A stretch of 64,000 nt of DNA, taken from Agilicoccus flavus. GTDB taxonomy: Bacteria; Actinomycetota; Actinomycetes; Actinomycetales; Dermatophilaceae. The first letter of the stretch is position 1. Each line of letters starts with the position of its first letter. The notes under the pieces are model-generated. The model ran no database searches, had not been told where the DNA came from, and saw only the letters and a program-made list of their open reading frames with translations. Below are positions 53,267 through 62,606 of the stretch, in pieces. A program made the translations under genes and the position numbers. The DNA lies in assembly GCF_014857905.1 (NCBI RefSeq), contig NZ_JACYXE010000002.1:310001-374000 (forward strand). The letters are read 5' to 3'.

Positions 53267-56170
53267 ATGACCGTCGAAGTGCCCACCCACGCCGAGTTGT
53301 CGGCGCGCGCGCTCGCCGACCTGGAGGCCGCGCTCGGCCCGGACGTCGCGAGCACGCGGATGCTCGACCGACTGCGCCTGTCGCACGACGCGTCGCACTA
53401 CCTGTTGCTCCCGCGCGCGGTCGTGGTCGCCCGCGACGGCGCCGACGTGGCCGCGACGGTCGCCGTGGCGGCCCGGCACGGGGTCCCCGTGACGTTCCGG
53501 TCGGGCGGCACGAGCCTGTCGGGGCAGGCCGGCACCGACGGCATCCTGCTCGACACCCGGCGCCACTTCCGCGACGTCGAGGTGCTCGACGACGGCGCGC
53601 GCGTCCGCGCCCGGCCCGGTGCCACGGTGCGGTCGGTGAACGCGCGGTTGCGCCCCCACGGCCGGGCCCTCGGCCCCGACCCGGCGAGCGAGTCGGCCTG
53701 CACGATCGGCGGCGTCGTCGCGAACAACAGCAGCGGCATGCAGTGCGGCACCACGGCGAACACGTACGCCACCCTCGACGCCCTCGAGTTCGTGCTGCCC
53801 TCGGGCACGCTCGTCGACACGGCGCGCCCCGACGCCGACGCCCGGCTGCGGGCCGCCGAGCCCCGGCTCTGGGAGGGTCTGGCGCGGCTGCGCGACCGGG
53901 TGCGATCCGACGCGGCCGCGCGGGCCCGCATCGAGCACCAGTTCTCGATGAAGAACACGATGGGCTACGGCCTCAACAGCCTGCTCGACCACGACGAGCC
54001 GGCCCAGATCCTCGCCCACCTCATGGTGGGTTCGGAGGGGACGCTGGGGTTCGTCGCGTCGGCCACGTACCGGACCGTGCCGGTCCGCCCCCACGTCGCC
54101 ACCGCGCTGCTCGTGTTCGAGGGCATCGACGCCGCCACCGACGCGCTCCCGGGCCTGCTCGAGGCGGGCGCCCGGACCGCGGAGCTCATGGACGCGGCGT
54201 CGCTGCGCGTCGCGCAGGCGGGTCCGGTGCGGGTGCCGGCCCTCGACGGGCTCAGCGTGCGGGGCCACACCGCGCTGCTCGTCGAGCTCTCCGAGGACTC
54301 GCCCGAGGAGCTCGACCACGGCGTGGCGGCGATGGCCCGGGTGACGGGCGGCCTGCGGGGGCTCGCGTCGGTGCCCGAGTTCGGCCGCGACCCGGCGGTG
54401 CGGGCCGCCGCCTGGTCGGTGCGCAAGGGGCTGTACACCGCGGTCGCCGGGGCCCGGCCGGCCGGCTCGACGGCCCTGCTCGAGGACGTCGTCGTGCCGA
54501 TGCCCGCGCTCACGGCGACGGTGCGCGGGATCGGCGAGCTGTGCGGCCGGTACGGCTACGACGACGCGGTAATCTTCGGGCACGCCCGCGACGCGAACCT
54601 CCACTTCATGATCAACCCCGACCTCGCGGACCCGGCCCAGGTGCGGCGCTACGCGGCCTTCACCGAGGACCTCGTCGACCTCGTCCTCGGCGCCGACGGC
54701 TCCCTCAAGGCCGAGCACGGGACGGGGCGGATCATGGCGCCGTACGTGCGGCGCCAGTACGGCGACGACCTGTACGAGGTCATGCGCGGGATCAAGGCGC
54801 TCGCCGACCCGGGCGGGGTGCTCAACCCCGGGGTGGTCGTCGGCGACGACCCGCAGGCCCACCTGCGCCACCTCAAGACGTCGGCCCTCGTCGACCCCGC
54901 CGTCGACCGGTGCGTCGAGTGCGGTTACTGCGAACCGGTGTGCCCGTCGCGGGACGTGACGACGACTCCCCGCCAGCGCATCGCCCTCCTGCGCGACCTC
55001 GCCGTAGCCACCTCGGCCCTGCGGGCGGACCTCGCGGACGAGTACGACTACGCCGCCGTCCAGACGTGCGCCGCCGACTCGCTGTGCGAGGGCGCCTGCC
55101 CCGTCGGCATCGACACCGGCGCCTTCATGAAGTCGCACCGGGCGGCCGCGCAGACGCCCGTCTCGGAAGCGGTCGGCGAGCAGCTCGCGCGGCACTGGGG
55201 CGCGGTCCTGCCGGCGCTGCGGGCCGGGGTCGGCGCCGCGCGGGTGGTCCCCGACGGGGTGCTGCCCGGGCTGACCGACGCCGCGCGGCTCCTGCTCCCC
55301 ACCGACCTCGTGCCGCGCCTCGGCGACGACCTGCCCGGCCCGGGTCGCTCGCGGCGCACGCAGGCGCGCCGCGAGCCCGGCGACGTCGTGCTCTTCGCCT
55401 CGTGCCTGGGGGAGCTGTTCGGGCCGGCCGCGTCCGACGGACCGGCCGGGCCCGTGGGGCACGACGGGTCGGACGAGCGCGGCGCCGCCCTCGCCTTCCT
55501 CGCTCTGTGCGACGCGGCGGGCGTGCGGGTGCGCATCCCCGACGGGATCGAAGGCCTGTGCTGCGGAACCGTCTGGCGCAGCAAGGGACTGCGGCGCGGT
55601 GCCGCCGTGATGGCGGAGCGGACCGCCGCGGCCCTGCTCGAGGCGACGGACGGCGGCCGGATCCCGGTCGTCACGGACGCGAGCTCGTGCAGCCACGGGC
55701 TCGCCGAGCTCGGGGCGGACCTGCGCGCGGCGGGCCGGGGCGATCTCGCGGTGCGCCTCGAGGCACTGACCGTCCTCGACGCCGTCGCCCACGTCGCCGA
55801 GCACGTCGCGCCGCGCCTGCCGGACCCGCCGGCACGGCTCGAGCGCGTCGTCGTCCACCCGACGTGCTCGGACCTCCGCGCCGGCGGCGTCGACGCGCTC
55901 ACCGCCCTCGCCGCCCGCTGCGCGCGGGAGGTCGTCGTGCCGCCGTCGGCCGGCTGCTGCGGCTTCGCCGGCGACCGCGGGCTGCTCCACCCGGAACTGA
56001 CCGCCGGGGCCACGCGGCCCGAGGCCCGCGACGTCCGCGCCGCGGAGCAGGCAGGCCCGGTCGACGCGTACGTCTCGACCAACCGCACGTGCGAACTCGG
56101 CATGACGCGCGCCACCGCCCGCCCCTACCGGCACGTCCTCGAGGTGCTGGCGGACACGCTGTCCGTCTGA
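53267..56170 (+). CDS. D-lactate dehydrogenase, FAD/Fe-S/CCG three-module type
   Basis: Predicted membrane-associated or cytosolic D-lactate (or related 2-hydroxyacid) oxidase feeding the respiratory chain. The 967-residue protein combines a FAD-binding PCMH domain (RSGGTSLSGQAGTDGILLD, about 80-98, and GGVVANNSSGMQCGTTANTY), a FAD-linked C-terminal domain (KAEHGTGRIMAPYVRR, about 482), two ferredoxin-type 4Fe-4S motifs (CVECGYCEPVCP and CAADSLCEGACP, about 547-610) and two CCG repeats (EGLCCGTVW and SAGCCGFAGD). This GlcD-GlcF-like fusion is typical of D-lactate dehydrogenases in actinobacteria. The ATG at 53267 follows CAGGAGG, and a TAGCGT -10-like box lies at 53233. Confidence 0.9.
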   Translation: MTVEVPTHAELSARALADLEAALGPDVASTRMLDRLRLSHDASHYLLLPRAVVVARDGADVAATVAVAARHGVPVTFRSGGTSLSGQAGTDGILLDTRRHFRDVEVLDDGARVRARPGATVRSVNARLRPHGRALGPDPASESACTIGGVVANNSSGMQCGTTANTYATLDALEFVLPSGTLVDTARPDADARLRAAEPRLWEGLARLRDRVRSDAAARARIEHQFSMKNTMGYGLNSLLDHDEPAQILAHLMVGSEGTLGFVASATYRTVPVRPHVATALLVFEGIDAATDALPGLLEAGARTAELMDAASLRVAQAGPVRVPALDGLSVRGHTALLVELSEDSPEELDHGVAAMARVTGGLRGLASVPEFGRDPAVRAAAWSVRKGLYTAVAGARPAGSTALLEDVVVPMPALTATVRGIGELCGRYGYDDAVIFGHARDANLHFMINPDLADPAQVRRYAAFTEDLVDLVLGADGSLKAEHGTGRIMAPYVRRQYGDDLYEVMRGIKALADPGGVLNPGVVVGDDPQAHLRHLKTSALVDPAVDRCVECGYCEPVCPSRDVTTTPRQRIALLRDLAVATSALRADLADEYDYAAVQTCAADSLCEGACPVGIDTGAFMKSHRAAAQTPVSEAVGEQLARHWGAVLPALRAGVGAARVVPDGVLPGLTDAARLLLPTDLVPRLGDDLPGPGRSRRTQARREPGDVVLFASCLGELFGPAASDGPAGPVGHDGSDERGAALAFLALCDAAGVRVRIPDGIEGLCCGTVWRSKGLRRGAAVMAERTAAALLEATDGGRIPVVTDASSCSHGLAELGADLRAAGRGDLAVRLEALTVLDAVAHVAEHVAPRLPDPPARLERVVVHPTCSDLRAGGVDALTALAARCAREVVVPPSAGCCGFAGDRGLLHPELTAGATRPEARDVRAAEQAGPVDAYVSTNRTCELGMTRATARPYRHVLEVLADTLSV

Positions 56171-56202
56171 CGGGTCGGCCGACCGGTGGCCCAGCGGCAG
56201 GG

Positions 56203-57318
56203 TCAGCGGCCGGTGCCCATGACCGCCGCCGCCTCGGCGAGGTCGTCGACGAGGTGCAGGCTGTGGCCGAGCGGGCGGTCGCGGCCGAGGGCCTGCAGGG
56301 CCGGCCACACCGGGATCTCCTGCGTCCAGTGCCGGCGCCCGACGAGGACGAGCGGTGACGTCGCGGCCGGGGTGGGCTCCGTCGTCGCCGCGTAGTAGCG
56401 CGGGGTGGCGGCCTGGAAGATCTCCTGCACGGTTCCCGCGGCGCCCGGCAGGACGACGATCCCGGCCGTGCAGCGCGCGAGGAGGCCGTCCTCCCGGACG
56501 GCGTTGGAGAAGAACTTCGCGATGCCGTCGCAGAACACGTTGGGCGGTTCGTGGCCGTAGAACCACGTGGGGATGCCGACGCTGCGCGGGGCCGGGCCCG
56601 CCGCGGCCCGGGCGGGCGCGAGCTCGGCGAGGACGTCGAGCGCGGCCCGGGCCCACGCCCCGACGTCGGGAACGAAGGACGGGGTGCCGGCGAGGCGGTC
56701 GACGGCCGCGTCGAGGGCGCGTTCGGAGGTGGCGTACGCGCCGAGGTTGGCGGCCTCCATCGCGCCGGGCCCGCCGCCGGTCGCGACGAGCAGGCCCGCG
56801 TCGGCGAGCCGATGGCCGAGGCGGGCGGCGTCGGCGTACGCGGGCTCCCCGCGGCGCACGGCGTGGCCGCCCATGACGCCGACGACGCGGTGACCGTCGA
56901 CGAGCTCGTCGAGCGCGTCGTCCATGGCGACGTCGTGCGTGGCCCGGAGCACCGCGACGTACGCGTCGTGTCGCAGGTTCGCGGCGCGTTCCCACGCGTA
57001 GGCGCGGGCATCCGGTGTCGCGTCGTACCCGTGCTCGGCCAGGCCGTCGTAGAGCTCGTGAGGGGTGTACAGGTGCGCCCGGTAGGGGTCGACCGGCGCG
57101 TGCGGGGCGGGCGGCAGGACGACCGCGCCGTGCCGCGTCAGGTGCCGGCCGAGCGCCGCGGGCATCCGGCCGCCGAGGACGACGAGGCCCTCGATGTCGT
57201 CGCGGCCCGTCAGCAGGCTCGCGTGGTCGCGCAGGTCGAGCCCCTGCAGCCGCAGGCGGCCCAGTGGGACGCCGGCGTCGAGGGCCCCGGCCAGCGACTC
57301 GATCGACTCGATCTCCAT
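56203..57318 (-). CDS. LOG-family Rossmann-fold protein (PpnN-like)
   Basis: Member of the lysine-decarboxylase-like/LOG superfamily, many of which are nucleoside 5-prime-monophosphate phosphoribohydrolases. The 371-residue protein has an N-terminal part of about 120 residues and then VVGVMGGHAVRRGEPAYADA, VATGGGPGAMEAANLGAYAT (about 185-204) and VVLPGAAGTVQEIFQAATPR (about 293-312). The usual PGGxGT motif is PGAAGT here. Length and the extra N-terminal region are more like PpnN than short LOG cytokinin enzymes. The ATG at 57318 begins MEIESIESLAGALD. It converges on the D-lactate dehydrogenase gene. Confidence 0.82.
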   Translation of the reverse strand: MEIESIESLAGALDAGVPLGRLRLQGLDLRDHASLLTGRDDIEGLVVLGGRMPAALGRHLTRHGAVVLPPAPHAPVDPYRAHLYTPHELYDGLAEHGYDATPDARAYAWERAANLRHDAYVAVLRATHDVAMDDALDELVDGHRVVGVMGGHAVRRGEPAYADAARLGHRLADAGLLVATGGGPGAMEAANLGAYATSERALDAAVDRLAGTPSFVPDVGAWARAALDVLAELAPARAAAGPAPRSVGIPTWFYGHEPPNVFCDGIAKFFSNAVREDGLLARCTAGIVVLPGAAGTVQEIFQAATPRYYAATTEPTPAATSPLVLVGRRHWTQEIPVWPALQALGRDRPLGHSLHLVDDLAEAAAVMGTGR

Positions 57319-57550
57319 GCCCACGATGATGCCGGGCCCGCGCCGGGGCGCGTCCCACGGGCCCGCGTGGGGGAGCTCCGGGTCCCCGTCGGGCGGCGTG
57401 ACCGAATCGTGACCCGGCGTGGGGAACCCTCGCGGCGTCCCGGTCGTCGCACACCTCAGCGGTGGGGGGGTCCGCGGACCACGGGGGGTCCGCGGGCCGC
57501 TCCCGGCTCGGCCGGGGCACCCCGACGTGCCGCGTACAGGAGGTCTGCAC

Positions 57551-58117
57551 ATGCATTCGACCGACACATCGACCACATCGGCGACGTCGAGCACCTCGAC
57601 CGTCTCGTGCGAGGCCACGCCGAACCCGCCCTCCGGCCGCCCTCGCGGCGTCCGGCGGGCGCGCATCGCCGGTGGGCTGCTCGCCGCCGGCCTGGCCACG
57701 GCGCTCGGGGTCTCGGTGGCCGGCAACGGCCCGGGCTCCGTCGCCGACGCGGACACCGCCGCACCGGCGGCCGCGACCGTCGCCCGGACCGCCGCGGTGG
57801 CCGCCTCGCCGTCCGCGACCCCCCGGGCCGTGTCCACGCGTCGGCTCGTCATCCGCGCCGTCACCGCCGAGGTCCTCGCCTCGACGGACCTGAGCGCCCG
57901 GCAGTTCTCCGTCCGCGACGTGCGGATCTCGCGGACCGACGCGCGCTGGGCCCGGGCCACCCTCGTCCCCGCGAAGGGGGTCGACCTCGACCGGGCCGAC
58001 GTCCTCGTCAACCGCGCGCGCACCGGATGGGCCGTCGCGGACCTCGGGACCGCCGAGGTCGGCTGCGGCCGGGCCCCGGCCCGCGTGCTCACCTCGCTCG
58101 GTCTCGCCTGCGGCTGA
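57551..58117 (+). CDS. Hypothetical exported protein
   Basis: I do not recognise this family. The 188-residue protein has a Ser/Thr-rich N-terminus, a basic stretch (RPRGVRRAR), and one hydrophobic segment (IAGGLLAAGLATALGVSVAG, about 39-58), which may be a signal anchor. A linker leads to a small C-terminal domain (about 95-188) with TRRLVIRAVTAEVLAS, WARATLVPAKGVDLDRADVL and two Cys near the end that could pair outside the cell. ATG 57551 has an excellent AGGAGGT 6 bases upstream, which makes this a real gene. The neighbours give no functional hint. Confidence 0.75.
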   Translation: MHSTDTSTTSATSSTSTVSCEATPNPPSGRPRGVRRARIAGGLLAAGLATALGVSVAGNGPGSVADADTAAPAAATVARTAAVAASPSATPRAVSTRRLVIRAVTAEVLASTDLSARQFSVRDVRISRTDARWARATLVPAKGVDLDRADVLVNRARTGWAVADLGTAEVGCGRAPARVLTSLGLACG

Positions 58118-58214
58118 CCGTCGGTCCCGCTCGCGGCCCACCCGCTCCGACTCCGTCGGATCGTCGCGCTCGACTTCCACCCCACGCAGGGCCGGAGGGC
58201 GAGAGGATGGGCCC

Positions 58215-60113
58215 ATGAGCACCGGGGCCTACCGAAGCGTCCAGCAGCGTTGCACGAGCGACCCGGAGGGGTTCTGGTCGGAGGCGGCCTCGGGGGTGAC
58301 GTGGATCCGACGCCCCACCCGGGCGTTGGACGACACCCGGCCCCCGTTCTACCGGTGGTTCCCCGACGGGACGCTCAACACCTGCTACAACGCCCTCGAC
58401 CGGCACGTCGTCGCGGGCCGGGCCGACCAGGCCGCCATCCACTACGAGTCGCCGGTCACCGGCACCTCACGCACCGTCACGTACGCGACGCTGCTCGAGC
58501 AGGTCGCGAAGTTCGCGGGTCTGCTGCGGTCCCTCGGCGTCGACCAGGGCGACCGCGTCGTGATCTACATGCCGATGGTGCCCGAGGCGATCGTCGCCAT
58601 GCTCGCCTGCGCGCGCATCGGCGCGGTCCACTCGGTCGTCTTCGGCGGCTTCGCGCCCGCGGAGCTGGCGATCCGCATCGAGGACGCGCGCCCGAAGGTC
58701 GTCGTCGCCGCGTCGTGCGGCATCGAGCCGTCGCGGACCGTGCCCTACAAGCCGATGCTCGACGCCGCGATCGAGCGGTCGTCGCACAAGCCCGCCGCCT
58801 GCGTCATCCTGCAGCGCCCCCAGCTCCCCGCGGAGCTGGGCGAACGCGACGTCGACTGGGCCGAGGCGATGCGCTCCGACGCGGTGCCGTCGGCCGAGTG
58901 CGTGCCCGTGGCCGCGACCGACCCGCTGTACGTCCTCTACACGTCGGGGACCACGGGCCGGCCCAAGGGCATCGTCCGCGACCACGGCGGGCACGCCGTG
59001 GCCCTCACGTGGTCGATGCGCAACCTGTACGGCATCGAGCCGGGCGAGGTGTTCTGGGCGGCGAGCGACGTCGCGTGGGTCGTCGGCCACTCCTACATCG
59101 TGTACGCCCCGCTGCTCGCGGGGGCGACGACCGTGGTCTACGAGGGCAAGCCCGTCGGCACCCCCGACGCGGGCGCGTTCTGGGCCGTCGTCGAGAAGTA
59201 CCGCGTCGCGTCGCTGTTCACGGCGCCCACCGCCACCCGGGCCATCAAGAAGGAGGACCCGACCGGCGCGAAGATCCGTGAACACGACCTGAGCAGCCTG
59301 CGCCGGCTGTTCCTTGCCGGTGAACGCCTCGACCCCGGCACGTACGAGTGGGCGAGCGAGCAGCTGGGCATCCCCGTCATCGACAACTGGTGGCAGACCG
59401 AGACCGGCTGGCCCATCGCGACCAACCCGGTCGGGGTGGAGGAACTGCCGATCAAGCCGGGGTCGCCCACCGTCCCGACCCCCGGCTACGACGTGCGGAT
59501 CCTCGACGAACGCGGGCAGGAGGTCCCGGCGGGCACCGAGGGCGCCATCTGCATCCGCCTGCCGCTGCCGCCCGGCACGCTGCCCACCCTGTGGGAGGAC
59601 GAGGACCGGTTCGTGTCGTCCTACCTGTCGGCGTTCGACGGCTACTACCTCACCGGCGACGGCGGGTACATCGACGAGGACGGCTACGTCTTCGTCATGG
59701 GCCGCACCGACGACGTCCTCAACGTGGCCGGGCACCGCCTCTCGACCGGCTCGATCGAGGCGGCCCTCGCTGGTCACCCGCAGGTCGCGGAGTGCGCCGT
59801 CATCGGGGTCGCCGACGACCTCAAGGGCCAGGTCCCGCGGGCGCTCATCGTGCTCAAGAGCGGCGTCGACCTCGACGAGGCGGGCCAGGAGCGGCTGCGG
59901 GCCCAGCTCGTGGCGCGCGTGCGCGACGAGGTCGGGGCGGTCGCGGCGCTCAAGCTCGTCGACGTCGTGCTCGCGCTGCCCAAGACCCGGTCGGGCAAGA
60001 TCCTGCGCAAGACGATGCGGCAGATCGCCGACGGCCAGCAGGCCATGGTGCCGAGCACCATCGAGGACCCGTCCGTGCTCGACGACCTCGGCCCCGTCCT
60101 GCGCCGCGAGTGA
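58215..60113 (+). CDS. prpE: Propionyl-CoA synthetase (acetyl-CoA synthetase family)
   Basis: Activates propionate (or another short-chain acid) to its CoA thioester via an acyl-adenylate. The 632-residue length fits PrpE/ACSS3. Visible motifs are the P-loop LYTSGTTGRPKGIVRDHGGH (about 242-261), whose RDHGGH ending is typical of PrpE rather than Acs. NWWQTETGWPI (about 394-404), YYLTGDGGYIDEDGYVFVMG and the C-terminal PKTRSGKILRKTMR with the acetylatable Lys are also present. The ATG at 58215 follows GGAGGGCGAGAGGATGG. No methylcitrate genes lie beside it. Confidence 0.92.
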   Translation: MSTGAYRSVQQRCTSDPEGFWSEAASGVTWIRRPTRALDDTRPPFYRWFPDGTLNTCYNALDRHVVAGRADQAAIHYESPVTGTSRTVTYATLLEQVAKFAGLLRSLGVDQGDRVVIYMPMVPEAIVAMLACARIGAVHSVVFGGFAPAELAIRIEDARPKVVVAASCGIEPSRTVPYKPMLDAAIERSSHKPAACVILQRPQLPAELGERDVDWAEAMRSDAVPSAECVPVAATDPLYVLYTSGTTGRPKGIVRDHGGHAVALTWSMRNLYGIEPGEVFWAASDVAWVVGHSYIVYAPLLAGATTVVYEGKPVGTPDAGAFWAVVEKYRVASLFTAPTATRAIKKEDPTGAKIREHDLSSLRRLFLAGERLDPGTYEWASEQLGIPVIDNWWQTETGWPIATNPVGVEELPIKPGSPTVPTPGYDVRILDERGQEVPAGTEGAICIRLPLPPGTLPTLWEDEDRFVSSYLSAFDGYYLTGDGGYIDEDGYVFVMGRTDDVLNVAGHRLSTGSIEAALAGHPQVAECAVIGVADDLKGQVPRALIVLKSGVDLDEAGQERLRAQLVARVRDEVGAVAALKLVDVVLALPKTRSGKILRKTMRQIADGQQAMVPSTIEDPSVLDDLGPVLRRE

Positions 60114-60165
60114 GGCGCCGCGCGACGCCCGCGGCGTGGGGCGCGGGCGACTCGGGTCGTGAGGC

Positions 60166-60552
60166 TCAGTCGGTCCCGAACGGTGCGATCCACCCGGCGA
60201 GCACCGGCGCGAGCTCGGCGACCTCCGCCTGCCCCGTGGCCGCCGCGATGACGAGGTCGTACGCCGTGTCGGTGTCCGGCGCGCGGAGGTCGTGGCCGTT
60301 GAGGTCGCACAGGGCGACGGCCGCCATCCAGGCCAGGCGCTTGTTCCCGTCCACCAGCGCGTGGTTGCGGGCGATGGAGGACAGCAGGGCGGCAGCCTTG
60401 GTCGCCAGGTCGGGATAGGCGTCCTCGCCGAACACCGAGGCTGCGGGACGGTGGGCGGCGGAGTCGAGCAGGCCCGCATCCCGGACCGCAGGTGTGCCGA
60501 GCTCGACGGCGAGGAGGGCGAGATCCTCGACGTCGAGATAGAGGAAGGTCAC
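60166..60552 (-). CDS. doc: Doc-type Fic toxin of a toxin-antitoxin pair
   Basis: Predicted type II toxin of the Fic/Doc fold, which phosphorylates EF-Tu in the P1 phage prototype. The 128-residue protein has the motif HALVDGNKRLAW (His64, Asp68, Lys71, Arg72), a Doc-style HxxxDGNKR with Leu where Phe is usual. FLYLDVEDLALLA at the start and the DLVIAAATG helix are Doc-like. The GTG at 60552 overlaps the antitoxin stop (GTGA), the coupling normal for such pairs. It converges on prpE. Confidence 0.9.
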   Translation of the reverse strand: MTFLYLDVEDLALLAVELGTPAVRDAGLLDSAAHRPAASVFGEDAYPDLATKAAALLSSIARNHALVDGNKRLAWMAAVALCDLNGHDLRAPDTDTAYDLVIAAATGQAEVAELAPVLAGWIAPFGTD

Positions 60553-60752
60553 TGGGCGAGCCTCTCGAGAAGCTCGGCGTCCCGCGCCTTGACGCGGGCG
60601 GCCACCCGGTGAAGGCGTTCGTTCTTGGAGTCCCGTTCGGCCGCGGCGTCGATGAGGCGCAGCACGGCCTGCTGCTTGCTGACACCCTGGGCGGCCGCGA
60701 GGGCGGTGAGCTTGGCGTCGTGGTCGTCGCTGAGGCGGAGAGTCATGGCCAT
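60549..60752 (-). CDS. Ribbon-helix-helix antitoxin
   Basis: Predicted antitoxin and autorepressor partner of the Doc toxin. The 67-residue product from ATG 60752 (MAMTLRLSDDHDAKLTAL) has an RHH-like N-terminal strand and two helices (about 3-45). A charged C-terminal helix (AAERDSKNERLHRVAARVKA and onward) is suited to wrap the toxin. A second ATG at 60746 and a longer start at 60788 are possible; the strand-helix pattern begins at MTLRLS. It is not of the Phd fold usually paired with Doc. Confidence 0.8.
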   Translation of the reverse strand: MAMTLRLSDDHDAKLTALAAAQGVSKQQAVLRLIDAAAERDSKNERLHRVAARVKARDAELLERLAQ

Positions 60753-60939
60753 GCCGCCATGGTACCGCCGCGATACCAGTCGTGCCATGGTGTCGGGGAG
60801 GGCCGACCATCGGGAGGGCGCCGAGCCGCCCAGGTCGGAATGCGGGCGTGGCCCCGGGGTCGGCGAACCCGGCGCGGGCGGCGGTCGCCGTGGCTACAGT
60901 CGAGAGGGCCGACCGGACCACCCTGCCGAGGAGACCACC

Positions 60940-62388
60940 GTGACGTCCAGCCCCCGCATCCTGCGCAACTTCGTCGACGGCGCGCACGTGCCGGCCCGAT
61001 CGGGCGAGACGACCGACATCGTCAGCCCGGTGACCGCGCAGGTCGTGGCGCGCGCGCCCCGCTCCTCCGCCGAGGACGTCGACGCCGCGTACTCGGCCGC
61101 GGCCACCGCGTTCGAGACCTGGGGGCGGACCACGCCCTCCGAACGGCAGCAGGCGCTCCTGCGGTTCGCGGACCTCATCGAGTCGCACGCCGACGAGCTC
61201 GTGCATCTCGAGGCCGAGAACACCGGCAAGCCGTACGCGTTGACCGCGAGCGAGGAGATCCCGCCGATGGTCGACCAGCTCCGCTTCTTCGCGGGCGCGG
61301 CCCGCGTGCTCGAGGGGCGGGCGAGCGCGGAGTACCTGGCGGGGCACACGTCGTGGATCCGGCGGGAGCCGATCGGGGTCGTCGGCCAGGTCACCCCGTG
61401 GAACTACCCGATGATGATGGCGATCTGGAAGATCGGCCCCGCGCTCGCGGCGGGCAACACGGTCGTCCTCAAGCCGAGCGACACCACCCCGGAGACGACG
61501 CTCCGGCTCGCCGAGCTCGGCGCCGAGTGCCTGCCTCCCGGGGTCTTCAACGTCGTCACCGGCGACCGCGAGACCGGCCGCGCCCTCGTCGAGCACCCCA
61601 CCCCGGCGCTCGTGGCCATCACCGGGTCGGTGCGGGCCGGGATGGCCGTCGCGGAGTCCGCCTCCCGGGACCTCAAGCGCGTGCACCTCGAGCTCGGGGG
61701 CAAGGCGCCGGTCATCGTCTTCGACGACGCCGACATCGAGGCCGCCGTCGAGGGGATCGCGACGGCCGGGTACTTCAACGCCGGCCAGGACTGCACGGCC
61801 GCGACCCGGGTGCTCGCCGGGGCGGGCGTGTACGACGACTTCGTCGCCGCGCTCGCGCAGTACGCGCGCGAGAACGCCGCGGTCGGCCTGCCGGACGACG
61901 AGGACGCCCTCCTCGGGCCGGTCAACAGCGCCGACCAGGCCGACCGCGTCGCCGGGTTCCTCTCCCGGCTGCCCGACCACGCCGACGTCGCCGCGGGCGG
62001 GCACCGGATCGCGCGGCTCGGCGACGGGTATTACTTCGAGCCGACGGTCGTCGCGGGGCTGGCGCAGGACGACGAGGCGGTGCAGGAGGAGATCTTCGGG
62101 CCCGTCATCACCGTCCAGCGGTTCGAGGGCGAGGACGAGGCGCTGGCCCGCGCCAACGGCGTGCGCTACGGCCTCGCGAGCAGCGTCTGGACCCGGGACT
62201 TCGGCCGCGCGATGCGGATGAGTGCGCGCCTCGACTTCGGGTGCGTGTGGATCAACACGCACATCCCGCTCGTCGCGGAGATGCCCCACGGCGGGTTCAA
62301 GCACAGCGGGTACGGCAAGGACCTGTCGATGTACGGCTTCGAGGACTACACGCGCGTCAAGCACGTCATGGCCAACACCGAGGCCTGA
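60940..62388 (+). CDS. Aldehyde dehydrogenase, gamma-aminobutyraldehyde type
   Basis: NAD(P)-dependent oxidation of an aldehyde to an acid, 482 residues. It shows VTPWNYPMMMAIWKIGPALA (about 147-166), VLKPSDTTPETT, ITGSVRAGMAVAES and the general-base Glu in LELGGKAPVIVFDDAD. The catalytic Cys lies in FNAGQDCTAATR (about 282-293), and EEIFGPVITVQRF follows. The sequence pattern and the polyamine ABC transporter genes downstream favour gamma-aminobutyraldehyde dehydrogenase (PatD/YdcW type) in putrescine breakdown to GABA. The GTG at 60940 follows CCGAGGAGA. A TACAGT -10-like box lies at 60895-60900. Confidence 0.88.
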   Translation: MTSSPRILRNFVDGAHVPARSGETTDIVSPVTAQVVARAPRSSAEDVDAAYSAAATAFETWGRTTPSERQQALLRFADLIESHADELVHLEAENTGKPYALTASEEIPPMVDQLRFFAGAARVLEGRASAEYLAGHTSWIRREPIGVVGQVTPWNYPMMMAIWKIGPALAAGNTVVLKPSDTTPETTLRLAELGAECLPPGVFNVVTGDRETGRALVEHPTPALVAITGSVRAGMAVAESASRDLKRVHLELGGKAPVIVFDDADIEAAVEGIATAGYFNAGQDCTAATRVLAGAGVYDDFVAALAQYARENAAVGLPDDEDALLGPVNSADQADRVAGFLSRLPDHADVAAGGHRIARLGDGYYFEPTVVAGLAQDDEAVQEEIFGPVITVQRFEGEDEALARANGVRYGLASSVWTRDFGRAMRMSARLDFGCVWINTHIPLVAEMPHGGFKHSGYGKDLSMYGFEDYTRVKHVMANTEA

Positions 62389-62606
62389 GGGCCGGTCGGC
62401 CCCGAGGCCGGGGCCGGGCGGGTCGGGGCAGGTCCGCCGGGTCGGCGCCGCGGCGACACCCCGAGCCCGAGCCTGCCGGGGCGCGCGGGCCGCGCGAGGG
62501 AGAATGAATCACGCCGGGACGGATGCGAGTCCGCCGGTGGGTGCGCGGATCCTCGCGGCCCTCCCGCGGCCCCCCTAGGGCCTTGATCCCTCCCGGAGGC
62601 CCGCGC

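Noticed and set aside
52907-58222. Very long open frame (1771 codons) on the minus strand opposite rlmN and the D-lactate dehydrogenase
   Set aside because: Its product is Arg/Gly/Val/Asp-rich with no domain, and the plus strand has well-defined enzymes. It is an artefact of codon bias at about 73% GC, except that its region includes the separate, real LOG-family gene in another frame.
60166-60752. Toxin-antitoxin pair as a marker of an integrated element
   Set aside because: GC content and neighbours are like the rest of the window and no integrase, transposase or tRNA lies beside it.
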